In this document: piece by piece, positions 8,733 through 17,661 of the stretch
How the letters are laid out: the number at the start of each line of letters is the position of its first letter
Position numbering within the stretch: the first letter of the stretch is position 1
Assembly: GCA_000433355.1 (NCBI GenBank)
Contig: FR893161.1
Coordinates: forward strand, 1 to 64,000
Direction of reading: 5' to 3'
Length of the DNA stretch: 64,000 bases
Origin: Alistipes sp. CAG:435
Lineage (GTDB): Bacteria > Bacteroidota > Bacteroidia > Bacteroidales > UBA932
Position numbers and translations under genes: made by a program
The notes under the pieces: generated by a model
The model's input: the letters and a program-made list of their open reading frames with translations, nothing else
The model's database searches: none
What the model was told of the DNA's origin: nothing

Positions 8733-9683
8733 ATGAAAGGACAAGCGACAGTGGTCAAAAACGCGGGAAGCCATTTCCTGCTTTCAAGGTTGCCGGAGTG
8801 GCAGCCTTTTCCGGCGGTGCTCAAAGGCAAGGTGCGTCTGAAAGGCAGCGAGGCGACCAACCCCGTGGCCGTCGGCGACAAGGTGACTTATGAATATTCA
8901 GAAGAACCTTCCGCCACTCATCCAGCCTCGATCGTCGAGGTTTTGGACCGCAGGAACTATGTGATCCGCCGCTCCACGAACCTTTCGAGGCAGTCGCACG
9001 TGATCGCCGCCAATCTGGACCGCGCTTTCATAGTCGTGACCCTGTTCTTTCCGGAGATCAAGCTTCCGTTTCTGGACAGGCTTCTGGTGACCTGCGAGGT
9101 CTATGGCATCCCCGCCACCATAGTTCTGAACAAGGTTGACATATTCAGAAAAGAATTTCCCGAGCAGCTCGCTGATTTTCATCGCATCTATGAGAGCGCC
9201 GGCTATCCGGTCATCGAGACTTCCGCACTGACAGGTGAGGGCATTAATGAGTTGAAGGCGGCGATAGGTTCACCGGAGGATGGCCATATCTGCCTTTTCT
9301 CCGGAGAGTCTGGAGTAGGGAAATCGTCCATAATCAAGGCCTTGGATCCGTCTCTCAACCCGAAGGTCGGCAACATTTCGTTAGCCCATCTTCAGGGCCG
9401 CCACACAACATCCCTGTACGAGATGTACCCGTTAAGTTCCGGAGGTTTTATCATTGATTCCCCGGGCCTTAGAGGCTTCGGCCTTGTCCATCTTGAAAAA
9501 GAGGAGATCGCCCTTTACTTCCCCGAGATGCTCAAGTTCTCCCGTGACTGCCGTTTCGCTCCCTGCACCCATACCCACGAGCCCGGCTGCGCCGTAAAAC
9601 AAGCCGTTGAAGACGGCCTCATCTCAGCCGAACGCTACAACTCCTACCTCGGAATGCTCGAAGAGGACAAGAAGTTCAGGTAG
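8733..9683 (+). CDS. rsgA: Ribosome small-subunit-dependent GTPase A
   Basis: 316 residues; OB-fold (about 1-70), circularly permuted GTPase domain with G4 NKVD before G1 GESGVGKSS and G3 DSPGLRGFG, then a C-terminal zinc finger with Cys/His in CRFAPCTHTHEPGC. The permuted motif order is diagnostic. RsgA acts late in 30S maturation. A TTG at 8721 is in frame but overlaps the promoter box, so ATG 8733 is used. The closeness of the -7 box implies leaderless translation. Confidence 0.95.
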   Translation: MKGQATVVKNAGSHFLLSRLPEWQPFPAVLKGKVRLKGSEATNPVAVGDKVTYEYSEEPSATHPASIVEVLDRRNYVIRRSTNLSRQSHVIAANLDRAFIVVTLFFPEIKLPFLDRLLVTCEVYGIPATIVLNKVDIFRKEFPEQLADFHRIYESAGYPVIETSALTGEGINELKAAIGSPEDGHICLFSGESGVGKSSIIKALDPSLNPKVGNISLAHLQGRHTTSLYEMYPLSSGGFIIDSPGLRGFGLVHLEKEEIALYFPEMLKFSRDCRFAPCTHTHEPGCAVKQAVEDGLISAERYNSYLGMLEEDKKFR

Positions 9684-9743
9684 AAGACGATCTTCCGACA
9701 TCATAATATTCACTGAACTTGTTGCCGAATCGTCTTTTTGTAT

Positions 9744-9751
9744 TACCTTTG
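9744..9751 (+). promoter_or_regulatory. -7 box for the marR-hdr cluster
   Basis: TACCTTTG, 30 nt before the MarR start codon at 9782. It is likely the main promoter of the following overlapping genes. Confidence 0.6.
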
Positions 9752-9781
9752 CAAAAAGAGTAAAAGGTCTTACTATAAGAT

Positions 9782-10276
9782 ATGGTACTGGAAAAGCAGA
9801 TACTGATGTTTCTTAACATCGCGCACAACAGCGTGAAGCAGTGTATGTCGGAGGTGTTCCAGAAGGGCGGGTTCAACCTGACGCCGGAGCAGTTTCTGGT
9901 GATGGACACGCTCTGGGACGAGGGTGTGCTGACCCAACAGCAGATCGCCGACATCACGATGAGGGACAAGAACTCCATAGTCAAACTTATTGACGGACTG
10001 GAGAACAGGAAACTTGTCCGGCGTGTGAGCAACCCTAAGGATAGAAGGCAGAACCTCATCGAGGTCACCCCATATTCCCGGAAAATCAAAGACAAGGTTA
10101 CGGAACTCTCGCTTGAGTCGGTCGCCACGATCGTTGGGGACATTCCTCGGGAGGATCTGGAGTCCTTCGTCAAGACGCTGGCGAGGATGGAAAAGAATAT
10201 GAATCCGAAGTCTGATCTGGAGGCTTTGGCGAAGAAATATCCGACTAAAAAGAAAGGCGATGGGACGACTGTATGA
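9782..10276 (+). CDS. MarR-family transcriptional regulator
   Basis: 164-residue winged-helix protein. Helix-turn-helix region LTQQQIADITMRDKNSIVKLIDGLENRKLVRR is followed by the wing NPKDRRQNLIEVTP, both typical of MarR. It overlaps the following HdrC-like gene by 17 nt, so the two are translationally coupled and the regulator probably controls the electron-transfer cluster in response to a small molecule or redox signal. The ligand is unknown. The C-terminal tail is lysine-rich. Confidence 0.85.
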   Translation: MVLEKQILMFLNIAHNSVKQCMSEVFQKGGFNLTPEQFLVMDTLWDEGVLTQQQIADITMRDKNSIVKLIDGLENRKLVRRVSNPKDRRQNLIEVTPYSRKIKDKVTELSLESVATIVGDIPREDLESFVKTLARMEKNMNPKSDLEALAKKYPTKKKGDGTTV

Positions 10277-10955
10277 CCTCCTGATGAAGGACTACCGCTT
10301 GAAGGAAGGGCTTAACGCCTGCATCAACTGCGGCACCTGCACGGCCATCTGCCCGGCGGCGGAGTTCTACCGCTATGACCCGCGAAGAATCGTGGACATT
10401 GTCCAGAGCAAGGACGAGGAAGAGATCGAGAAGCTGCTGAAAAGCGACACGATCTGGTACTGCGGAGAGTGTATGAGCTGCGTGACGAGATGTCCTCGGA
10501 AGAACGCTCCGGGACTGATTATTATGGCCTTGCGCAGCCTGTCCATCGACCTCGGCTACTTCATCGAGTCCGAGAAGGGGCGGCAGCAGTGCCTTCTTGT
10601 CAAGGATCTGTGTGCCAACATCCTGGACTATGGCTACTGCGTCTATCCGCGCCGTTTCGACTACGCCGGACATCCAGAGGCCGGAAAGGTCTGGGAATGG
10701 GAGGAGAAGCACCTGGACGATGTGTTCGAGAGGCTCGGCGGCAATCTTGACGGCGAAGGGCCGGGAGCGATGCGCCGCATCCCGCAGGAGGATCTTGACC
10801 AGCTCAAGAGGATCTTCGACGAGACCGGTGCCACCGAAAGGATGGAGAAGGTTCGGGCCGCCGGCTCGAAGAAGGCCGCCGAGATGGGCCTCACCGAGGA
10901 CGAGTTCATAGCGAAAATCTACACGGACAGCGATCCGAAACACTTAAACCAATAG
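10260..10955 (+). CDS. HdrC-like 4Fe-4S dicluster protein
   Basis: 231 residues. Two ferredoxin-type motifs, CINCGTCTAICP (about 21-32) and CGECMSCVTRCP (about 71-82), identify an HdrC-like electron carrier; the C-terminal 120 residues are acidic, helical and not recognised. In heterodisulfide reductase-type complexes HdrC passes electrons between HdrA and HdrB. The start lies inside the MarR gene (17-nt overlap) and the end is 6 nt before hdrB, so this is a tight operon. Confidence 0.82.
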   Translation: MGRLYDLLMKDYRLKEGLNACINCGTCTAICPAAEFYRYDPRRIVDIVQSKDEEEIEKLLKSDTIWYCGECMSCVTRCPRKNAPGLIIMALRSLSIDLGYFIESEKGRQQCLLVKDLCANILDYGYCVYPRRFDYAGHPEAGKVWEWEEKHLDDVFERLGGNLDGEGPGAMRRIPQEDLDQLKRIFDETGATERMEKVRAAGSKKAAEMGLTEDEFIAKIYTDSDPKHLNQ

Positions 10956-10961
10956 CCCTCA

Positions 10962-12026
10962 ATGATCTACGAAGGCAAACAGAAAATCTGGTCAGACTAC
11001 CAGAAAGAGATTCCGGACGATCACTATTTCTACGTCCGCAGCTGCATCAGACAGAGTTTCTTCCCCGCTTCGGAAGCGACTTTCCTAAGGATGACAAGGC
11101 AGGAACTGGGCAAGGACATATTCGAGACAGAGCATCACACGACTTGCGGCGGCATCGCCTACCACTCGGACACGATCCCTCAGGAGACCGTGATGACAAT
11201 CATAGCGCGCCAGTTCGCCCTTATGACGAAGCACGGCTATGAAAACTACGTCTGCTCCTGCATAACCTCCTTCGGCCTCTACTGCGAGACGATGGAGACG
11301 TGGCGCGAGTTCCCCGAACTGGAGGCGAAGGTGCGCGAGAACCTTTGGAAGACCTGCGGTCTGGAGTTCTCCAAGCCGAAATTCCTCGTGCACGCCAGCG
11401 ACCTCATCTACAAGTACCGCAACCTCATCGCGGCCCAGGCGAAACACAAGCTCGTGAATATTCACACCGGCCGCCCGCTCCGGGTGGTGGAGCACATCGG
11501 CTGCCACTATTCGAAGATGTTCCCTTCAAAGGGAGTCGGGGGCGCTGAATATCCTTATGTCCTCGTCGGTATGATCGAGGCGTGGGGCGGCGAGATCGTG
11601 GACTACCCGGAGAGGCGACACTGCTGCGGCTTCGGATTCCGGCAATATCTCGTCAAAGGCAACCGTGGATATTCCTTGTCCAACACCCACAAGAAGTTCG
11701 AGAGTATGGAGCCATTCCACCCGGATATGATCATCACCAACTGCCCAGGATGCCCGTATTTCCTTGATAGATGGCAATATGTGATCGCCGAGTCAACCGG
11801 CAAGACCTACGGGGAGGAGGGTCACGGAATCCCGGTCTTCACCTACGAGGAGGTGGCCGGACTGGTCCTTGGCTACGACCCTTGGGACCTCGGGCTTCAG
11901 ACCCACCAAGTCAGCGTCGAGCCGCTTCTGGACAAGATGGGCATTGAATATGACCCTTCACGCAAGTTTCTCGGCAAGAACGGAAAGGACATCGGCCGCC
12001 CGGGCTGCTGCACTTGCCTGAAATAA
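10962..12026 (+). CDS. HdrB-like protein with CCG domains
   Basis: 354 residues. Cysteine-rich segments HIGCHYSKM, RRHCCGFGF and NCPGCPYF fit the CCG domain of HdrB/succinate dehydrogenase C-type subunits that bind non-cubane or cubane Fe-S clusters; a further CSCIT and a terminal PGCCTC lie outside them. Known HdrB reduces disulfides such as CoM-S-S-CoB in methanogens; no such substrate exists in Bacteroidales, so the physiological disulfide or acceptor is unknown. Part of the five-gene Hdr-like cluster. Confidence 0.82.
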   Translation: MIYEGKQKIWSDYQKEIPDDHYFYVRSCIRQSFFPASEATFLRMTRQELGKDIFETEHHTTCGGIAYHSDTIPQETVMTIIARQFALMTKHGYENYVCSCITSFGLYCETMETWREFPELEAKVRENLWKTCGLEFSKPKFLVHASDLIYKYRNLIAAQAKHKLVNIHTGRPLRVVEHIGCHYSKMFPSKGVGGAEYPYVLVGMIEAWGGEIVDYPERRHCCGFGFRQYLVKGNRGYSLSNTHKKFESMEPFHPDMIITNCPGCPYFLDRWQYVIAESTGKTYGEEGHGIPVFTYEEVAGLVLGYDPWDLGLQTHQVSVEPLLDKMGIEYDPSRKFLGKNGKDIGRPGCCTCLK

Positions 12027-12121
12027 TTTTATGAATATTCCAAAGCATACCGTTTGAGCCACTTTGTGGCAAAGGTAAGTCCTTGGGGAGGGATGGGTAA
12101 CGTGAATTGATAGATGAAGTT

Positions 12122-13177
12122 ATGAAAAATAATATACTTATAATAGGTGGCGGCCCTGCGGGCCTTGAGGCGGCTTCCGGACTCCAGAGGCTCGGCTATA
12201 ATGTCATCCTTATTGAACGGACTTCGATGCTGGGCGGACATCTGGCCTCGTGGGACAGGTTGTTTCCGGACGGTGCCTCGGCATCGGCCGCCCTTGACGG
12301 ACTACTCGGGAAGATGGACGGTGTCAAGTGCTTCACTGACACCGAGGTACAGTCTATCAACAGGTTGGACAAGTCATATAACGTGATCCTCTCCAACGGC
12401 ATCACAGTACTGGCTGACGCCGTGCTGGTGGCCAGCGGCTTCGACCTGTTCAAAGCTGAAAAGAAAGAGGAATATGGTTACGGGATCTATGACCACGTGA
12501 TCACCAACGCTGATCTGGAGGCGTGGTTCGCCTCAGGCTCTGATGTGCGGATCGACAATCCTAAGAAGATCGGTTTCGTACACTGTGTCGGTTCCCGTGA
12601 CGAGAAGTCAGGCTGCCGCTCCTGCTCGAAAGTCTGCTGCGCCACGGCCGTGAAGCAGGCCTGCGAGATGAAACAGGCTTTCCCTGACGCTCAGATCTAC
12701 TGCTTCTATATGGATCTGCGAATGTTCGGCCGCCATTACGAGGATCTTTACCTTAGCGCGCAGAAGGAATATGGTGTGCGGTTCATCCGTGGACGTGTCG
12801 CCGAAGTGTCTGAGAATGTGGACGGAAGCCTTATGGTGAAGGCCGAGGACACCGTGGCCGGCAAGCCGTTGAAAGTAACCCTTGACCTTCTCGTGCTGAT
12901 GGCCGGAATGAGGCCTTCGGCTTCCGGAAAGAGGGTCGGGGAGTTGCTTGAGATGCCTGTGGAGGAGGACGGATTCTTCGCGGTCCGTGACGGAATCCTG
13001 TCCGGACAAAAAAGCCAGCTTCCAGGACTGTTCCTTGCCGGGGCCGCGACCGGCCCGAAGACGTTGCCGGAGACTCTGGCTGATGCCCGTGGTGCCGTCG
13101 TGGAGATTGACCGGTATCTGTCCGACATATTCCCGAATGTTAAGAATTACAAGACTTTGGTTCGCGAGAGATGGTAG
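12122..13177 (+). CDS. HdrA-like FAD-dependent oxidoreductase
   Basis: 351 residues from ATG 12122 (a TTG five codons upstream is less likely). The GGGPAGLEAA Rossmann motif binds FAD. The stretch HCVGSRDEKSGCRSCSKVCC, followed by AVKQACEMK, carries the HdrA cysteine-rich loop that binds an Fe-S cluster. It is shorter than methanogen HdrA (about 650), lacking the extra ferredoxin domains, and resembles QmoA-like subunits. It would be the flavin centre where electrons enter or bifurcate. Its 3' end overlaps the next gene by 7 nt. Confidence 0.8.
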   Translation: MKNNILIIGGGPAGLEAASGLQRLGYNVILIERTSMLGGHLASWDRLFPDGASASAALDGLLGKMDGVKCFTDTEVQSINRLDKSYNVILSNGITVLADAVLVASGFDLFKAEKKEEYGYGIYDHVITNADLEAWFASGSDVRIDNPKKIGFVHCVGSRDEKSGCRSCSKVCCATAVKQACEMKQAFPDAQIYCFYMDLRMFGRHYEDLYLSAQKEYGVRFIRGRVAEVSENVDGSLMVKAEDTVAGKPLKVTLDLLVLMAGMRPSASGKRVGELLEMPVEEDGFFAVRDGILSGQKSQLPGLFLAGAATGPKTLPETLADARGAVVEIDRYLSDIFPNVKNYKTLVRERW

Positions 13178-13500
13178 ATTTCGGTTTCGGTCTGGTTCCA
13201 AGTTCCAGAATAAATCTTGACCTGTTCGACAGGGAAAAGTTCGAAGAGTTGGCCGCGATTGAGCCGGACATGCGCAAGTGTATGGCCTGCGGGAGTTGCA
13301 CCGCCGTCTGCACCGCCGGTCAGTTCATTCAGACAAGCCTCCGCGCCGCCATCGAGGAACTCCACAATGGCCATCCGGACAAGGCTCTCGGCCTTCTGAA
13401 GTCCTGCCAGCTTTGCGGAAAGTGTTCGATGGTCTGTCCACGTGGCATCAACACACGACATCTCATCCTGTCAATAGCTAAGGTGTATGGCAATAAATAG
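13171..13500 (+). CDS. Small HdrC-like ferredoxin
   Basis: 109 residues. Two 4Fe-4S motifs, CMACGSCTAVCT (second proline replaced by Thr) and CQLCGKCSMVCP, are separated by about 40 residues as in HdrC. Overlaps the HdrA-like gene by 7 nt, so it is translated from the same message. A second HdrC in one cluster suggests one carrier for the soluble HdrB and one for the membrane subunit downstream. Confidence 0.8.
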   Translation: MVDFGFGLVPSSRINLDLFDREKFEELAAIEPDMRKCMACGSCTAVCTAGQFIQTSLRAAIEELHNGHPDKALGLLKSCQLCGKCSMVCPRGINTRHLILSIAKVYGNK

Positions 13501-13634
13501 TTATTAATTCTCAATTTTAGTTATTTATAGTTTCTGCCCTTACGTGCGGACGGAGAACAGTAGAACTTGTTCGGAATGCTGTGACAATGGCGGGGAAAGG
13601 GCTATCTCTTAGGTAACAAAATTTTCAGTACGAA

Positions 13635-15608
13635 ATGAACCCTCTATTATATTCATTGCCCCTTCAGGCGGCTCCGGAGGTCATCGACAGGATTCCGTCG
13701 GGCTACAGCAACTTCGTGATTCCGTTCGTGGTCGGCATCAGCTTTATGCTTATCTGGCTGACTGTCGGACTGATAAGGCTTCTGGCCAAGATTCCTGCAG
13801 ACGACCGCAGACGTTTCTGGAAATCATTGATCACGCCGAAGATCGCGCTGAAAAACATCAAGGACCTGTTTTGCGACTGCCTTTTCCACACGAAGATCTG
13901 GAAACGTAAGCCGTTGCTCGGCTATATGCACTCCTCCATCGCCTTTGGATGGTTCATGCTGATTGTGCTTGGACACATTGAAGTGGCATTGTTCGTGCCG
14001 AAGCATCTTGCCTGGACGGACGGAGGGCTTTTCTACCCGATTTTCTATCGCTTCTTTGTCTGGATCAATCCCGGTCACGTGACGCTCCGGGGCTGGTTCT
14101 TCTTTTTCCTGATGGACTTTTTCCTGCTCTACGTTCTCACCGGAGTCGGAATGGCCATATTCAAAAGGTTCAGATCCATCGTGTTGGGAATGCGCCACAC
14201 CACGAAGCCGTCGCTGGCCGACCGTGTGGCTCTCTACAGCCTTTGGATGATTTTTCCGCTGAGGCTTCTGGCCGAGAGCTTCACCGCCGACTTGAGCGGT
14301 GGAAGTTTCCTGACGGTGCCTGTCAACCATCTGTGGCATTGGATATTCGGAGACAAGCTGTTCTTTATGCCGGTCTGGTGGGCATATTCAATATGCTTGG
14401 GGCTGTTTTTCGCCGCGATGCCGTTCAGCCGGTATATGCATATTCTGACGGAGGTTCTGTGGATCTTGCTGCGCAACGCCGGGATTCAGCCACGACATCC
14501 TCGCAAAGGTGTAGCGGAGGCGGAGATCTATGCATGCTCCAGCTGCGGCTTGTGTCTGGACGCCTGTCCGATGAACGTGCAGAAGAAGAATCTGAAATAT
14601 TCATCGGTCTATTTCATTCGCTTTTTGCGCCGGCATAACGAGAAGAAGATCAATGCGATAGCTGACAAGTGCCTGATGTGCGACAAGTGCCATGCGCTTT
14701 GTCCGGTGGGGGTTGACGCTCCGGCGCTCCGCCGCGCGCAAAGGGCTACGGTGAACAATTCGTTGGGTTATGATTATTCTTATTTGAAATCTTGTCCGGC
14801 TGGTTCTGTCGCTTCGACAAGCTCGGCGACCACCTCCCCAAGAACCGTAAATTCACTCCCCGAGCCTGTGGTTCGACAAAGCTCACCAACCATCGAAGGG
14901 CCGACCAATGCTGAGACCACCCCGAAAGTGATGTATTTCGCCGGCTGCATGACCCATCTCACCCCAAGGATCATCAAATCCGTGGAAAAAGTCTTCAAGT
15001 CCGCCGGAGTGAACTACACTTTCGCCGACCGTGACGGAGGAATATGCTGCGGCCGCCCTCTGATGCTGGCAGGCAAGACAAACGCCGCCTACGAGACCAT
15101 CTCCGCCAACCGGAAGATGATCCTCGGCTCCGGCTGCCGCACCCTTGTCCTCTCCTGCCCGATCTGCTACAAGATTTTTAAGGATGAATATGCTCTCGAT
15201 GGCATAGAAGTGCTTCATTACACCCAGTTCATCAAACATCTTGTCGATGAAGGGAAACTTAAACTGACCGCCGGGGACGAGCGCATAGTCTATCACGATC
15301 CGTGTGAGCTGGGCCGTGGCTGTGGCGTTTACAAAGAGCCTCGCGTGGTTCTGGGGCAGATTGGCAATTTGGTGAAAGCCGCCAAGGAAGGCGATGAGAG
15401 CATCTGCTGCGGAGGCAGTCTCGGCAGCCTTACTCTGGATTCTCGTGACCGTGCCAAGATCACCGAGTCTTCAGTCGGTAACCTCTTGGTAAACAATCCT
15501 CAGACCATAGTCACGGCTTGCCCTCTCTGCCTCAAGACCTTCTCCGAGTCCGTTCCCGAGACTGTCAAGGTACAGGACTTCGCCGAAACCGTTTCCCGAC
15601 ACCTGTAG
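13635..15608 (+). CDS. Membrane-bound HdrE/HdrD-like fusion (Fe-S oxidoreductase)
   Basis: 657 residues. The first 290 hold about six membrane helices of nitrate-reductase-gamma/HdrE type. Then come two 4Fe-4S motifs, CSSCGLCLDACP and CLMCDKCHALCP (about 300-365), and two CCG domains with CCGRPL, CPICYK, CCGGSLG and CPLC. Such proteins (also DsrMK, TmcBC) connect a quinone pool to soluble thiol/Fe-S partners. Odd: residues about 388-425, between the ferredoxin and CCG parts, are a low-complexity Ser/Thr/Pro insert encoded by a REP-like repeat. 134 nt separate it from the preceding gene. Confidence 0.82.
   Translation: MNPLLYSLPLQAAPEVIDRIPSGYSNFVIPFVVGISFMLIWLTVGLIRLLAKIPADDRRRFWKSLITPKIALKNIKDLFCDCLFHTKIWKRKPLLGYMHSSIAFGWFMLIVLGHIEVALFVPKHLAWTDGGLFYPIFYRFFVWINPGHVTLRGWFFFFLMDFFLLYVLTGVGMAIFKRFRSIVLGMRHTTKPSLADRVALYSLWMIFPLRLLAESFTADLSGGSFLTVPVNHLWHWIFGDKLFFMPVWWAYSICLGLFFAAMPFSRYMHILTEVLWILLRNAGIQPRHPRKGVAEAEIYACSSCGLCLDACPMNVQKKNLKYSSVYFIRFLRRHNEKKINAIADKCLMCDKCHALCPVGVDAPALRRAQRATVNNSLGYDYSYLKSCPAGSVASTSSATTSPRTVNSLPEPVVRQSSPTIEGPTNAETTPKVMYFAGCMTHLTPRIIKSVEKVFKSAGVNYTFADRDGGICCGRPLMLAGKTNAAYETISANRKMILGSGCRTLVLSCPICYKIFKDEYALDGIEVLHYTQFIKHLVDEGKLKLTAGDERIVYHDPCELGRGCGVYKEPRVVLGQIGNLVKAAKEGDESICCGGSLGSLTLDSRDRAKITESSVGNLLVNNPQTIVTACPLCLKTFSESVPETVKVQDFAETVSRHL
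14808..14895. repeat. REP-like element inside the Hdr fusion gene
   Basis: CGCTTCGACAAGCTCGGCGA and, about 45 nt on, GAGCCTGTGGTTCGACAAAG are degenerate inverted copies of the dispersed palindrome. They are read through in frame and encode the linker between the ferredoxin and CCG domains. Confidence 0.7.
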
Positions 15609-15852
15609 CCCACTTCTTACATTTCCTTTGGCATAATAGCGCCCTCTGGAGTACAAATGCGAACAAGGTGAACTGGAAGCCGCTTGAACCTCCCTTTTAA
15701 ACCTTAATGGCCGGAAGCGGGAGTCGGGCAAAATTCCATAAAGCGCTGATTATAAAACGGTGAGCTGTCATCCTTTGGCTTTCAATTAGTTATAAAACGG
15801 TGATCTCCTATTCTGACTGGCAATGTTTTATAAAGTGTTAATGCTGAAAACT
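15609..15852. repeat. Intergenic region with direct and inverted TTATAAAAC repeats
   Basis: No gene seen. TTATAAAACGGTGA occurs twice, at about 15750 and 15790 (40-bp period). Further on, GTTTTATAAAG (15825-15835) and CTTTATAAAAC (15851-15861) form a perfect 11-bp inverted repeat that overlaps the stop codon of the minus-strand gene. It may serve as a transcript-end hairpin between convergent genes. Confidence 0.6.
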
Positions 15853-16275
15853 TTATAAAACACGTGTATGAATGAATATGACAGCATTGGTGATTTGGCA
15901 CACCGCGAAGATGCCATAGGCCACAGAGAGCCCGCTGAATCCCCAGATATAGAACTCCACAATAATCCACAGCATCAAAATGCCCCCGCACATCAGACCA
16001 CTCAGGGCGTCATACTTACTCTTGCTATGGATAAGATAGATGGAAATCATGTTGGTGATTCCGTTGACGATCAGCAGTGCGAACGCGGAGCTGACGAAGT
16101 TGCCGAACATGAACGAGAGGAAAGGGAACGCTTCCCTCAGCATAGGGAGCAACGGATCCATCTGGAAAGTCACCCCGCTCGGATCGTATATCATCATCCC
16201 GAAACCCATGACCGCACCAAGGGCGATAAAATATCCCCAAAACAATTGGATGCCACGTACAATTTTCAATTTCAT
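15853..16275 (-). CDS. Small four-helix membrane protein, unknown function
   Basis: 140 residues with about four hydrophobic helices (approximately 8-30, 50-75, 90-112, 116-136) and few polar residues between. I do not recognise a family. Next to it, in the same direction and 60 nt upstream, is another four-helix protein of like size (16336-16746), so the two may be functionally linked or distantly related. Confidence 0.6.
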   Translation of the reverse strand: MKLKIVRGIQLFWGYFIALGAVMGFGMMIYDPSGVTFQMDPLLPMLREAFPFLSFMFGNFVSSAFALLIVNGITNMISIYLIHSKSKYDALSGLMCGGILMLWIIVEFYIWGFSGLSVAYGIFAVCQITNAVIFIHTRVL

Positions 16276-16335
16276 GATATTCAGTCTAAGAAGCTGTTTT
16301 GAATTGTTTGAAATGTTCTTTGAGGTGAAAAATCT

Positions 16336-16746
16336 TCATTTTCTTCCCGTGATAATTCTCAAACAAGGAATGTAGCATATTCCAAGAAGAGCGGCGACAC
16401 CGGATGATGACATCTCAAGCCATGAAAAATTCTCTACCAGCATCGTTATTCCCCAGATCGTTCTCCCGAAGAAGACAACCAACATAGTGATGACCGCGAT
16501 CTTCTGGAGTGGCATCCGATGGACGAGTCCAAGAACCGACAGCCCGTAGCTTCCGGCGATAAAAAACGCAATGGCGATGCAGACCGTGATCAAATACGGC
16601 AGCCCGGCTCCATGTGCGGCAATCTCACCCATCATCCCGTTTATCCCATAGATGTTGAACACTGCCTCAAGGCAAAACAGGCAGGCCAGATGCCCCACGC
16701 CGATCACAAAATGCAGAATCACTCCCAGTAAAACCAATTTTCTCAT
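16336..16746 (-). CDS. Small four-helix membrane protein, unknown function
   Basis: 136 residues, four predicted helices with a His/Cys-containing first helix (VILHFVIGVGHLACLFCLE). No family recognised. A -7 box at 16832-16839 gives an 80-nt leader. It probably forms a two-gene unit with the downstream membrane protein at 15853-16275. Confidence 0.6.
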   Translation of the reverse strand: MRKLVLLGVILHFVIGVGHLACLFCLEAVFNIYGINGMMGEIAAHGAGLPYLITVCIAIAFFIAGSYGLSVLGLVHRMPLQKIAVITMLVVFFGRTIWGITMLVENFSWLEMSSSGVAALLGICYIPCLRIITGRK

Positions 16747-16831
16747 ACAAAAGATTTTTTATGAATATTACAATGCCGCCTTATATGGATATTCTCATAT
16801 CCACTACCAACCTATCCTTGGAAAGCGATTG

Positions 16832-16839
16832 CAAATATA
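16832..16839 (-). promoter_or_regulatory. -7 box for the small membrane protein pair
   Basis: TATATTTG on the minus strand, 86 nt upstream of the ATG at 16746. Confidence 0.5.
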
Positions 16840-16954
16840 CACGGAAACCACATTCGTCTCCCCTATCCCGTATGGACAAAGAGCACCCTTTAACCTCTTG
16901 ATTCTGAATATTTACGATATTGAAGAGATGGACAAATCACCTAAAGCCAAATAT

Positions 16955-17629
16955 CTATTTAAGGAAACCGAGAAGGTAATCCTCCATTAGTTTGTAGCCC
17001 TCCAGATTAGGATGAACAGTATCCTTTGAATATGCCGGAAGGATCTTGCCGTCCTTGCCAGCCAAAAGGGTGAAGTAATCAACATATCTTAAATGCTGCT
17101 CTTTGGCGTAAGCTTTAAGTAAATCATTGAACTGAAGCACTTTGTCATAGCAATCAGTCACTGTCGGCCTCCAGCGGATGTTATATGACGGCAGCAGCGA
17201 GCACAAAATCGGCTTGATCTTGTTGGCACGGGCGATCTCACACATCGACTTGATGCTCCCGACAGCAGCCTCAACATCAACGGCATGACCGTCATTCAGT
17301 GCTATGTCATTGATTCCGCACAGGATAACGACATATTTCGGATGAAGGTTCACTACATCCTGCCTCATTCTCACCAGAATCTGTGAAGTTGTCTGGCCGC
17401 TGATTCCGCGGCCGATGAGATTGTTTTCGGCAAAGAAATCCGGATCCTGGCGAACCCATCCCTCTGTGATCGAATCGCCGAACAAAACAGCTTTCGGCTG
17501 GACCGTGACGTTCGAGTTGGCATCGGAGTATTTTCCGAATCCAGCCCAGTCTTTATTCTGGGCATAAAGAGGCATGGAAGCCAAAATGATGGTGATTGAA
17601 AGGATGAGGTGCTTGGTTGACATATTCAT
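16955..17629 (-). CDS. Secreted SGNH/GDSL-family hydrolase
   Basis: 224 residues from ATG 17629. Signal peptide (about 1-21, ending LYAQ), then block I FGDSITEGW with the catalytic Ser, block II Gly in GRGISGQT, block III GINDIA with Asn, and C-terminal DTVHPNLEG supplying catalytic Asp and His. All four SGNH blocks are intact. Likely a periplasmic esterase or acetylhydrolase acting on polysaccharide acetyl groups or lipids; substrate unknown. The open frame runs further upstream into the Smr gene but only the chosen start gives a signal peptide. Third gene of an operon, 32 nt after the Smr gene. Confidence 0.88.
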   Translation of the reverse strand: MNMSTKHLILSITIILASMPLYAQNKDWAGFGKYSDANSNVTVQPKAVLFGDSITEGWVRQDPDFFAENNLIGRGISGQTTSQILVRMRQDVVNLHPKYVVILCGINDIALNDGHAVDVEAAVGSIKSMCEIARANKIKPILCSLLPSYNIRWRPTVTDCYDKVLQFNDLLKAYAKEQHLRYVDYFTLLAGKDGKILPAYSKDTVHPNLEGYKLMEDYLLGFLK

Positions 17630-17661
17630 TGATTTTAGATAAAGTAAAAAAACGCATTGTG

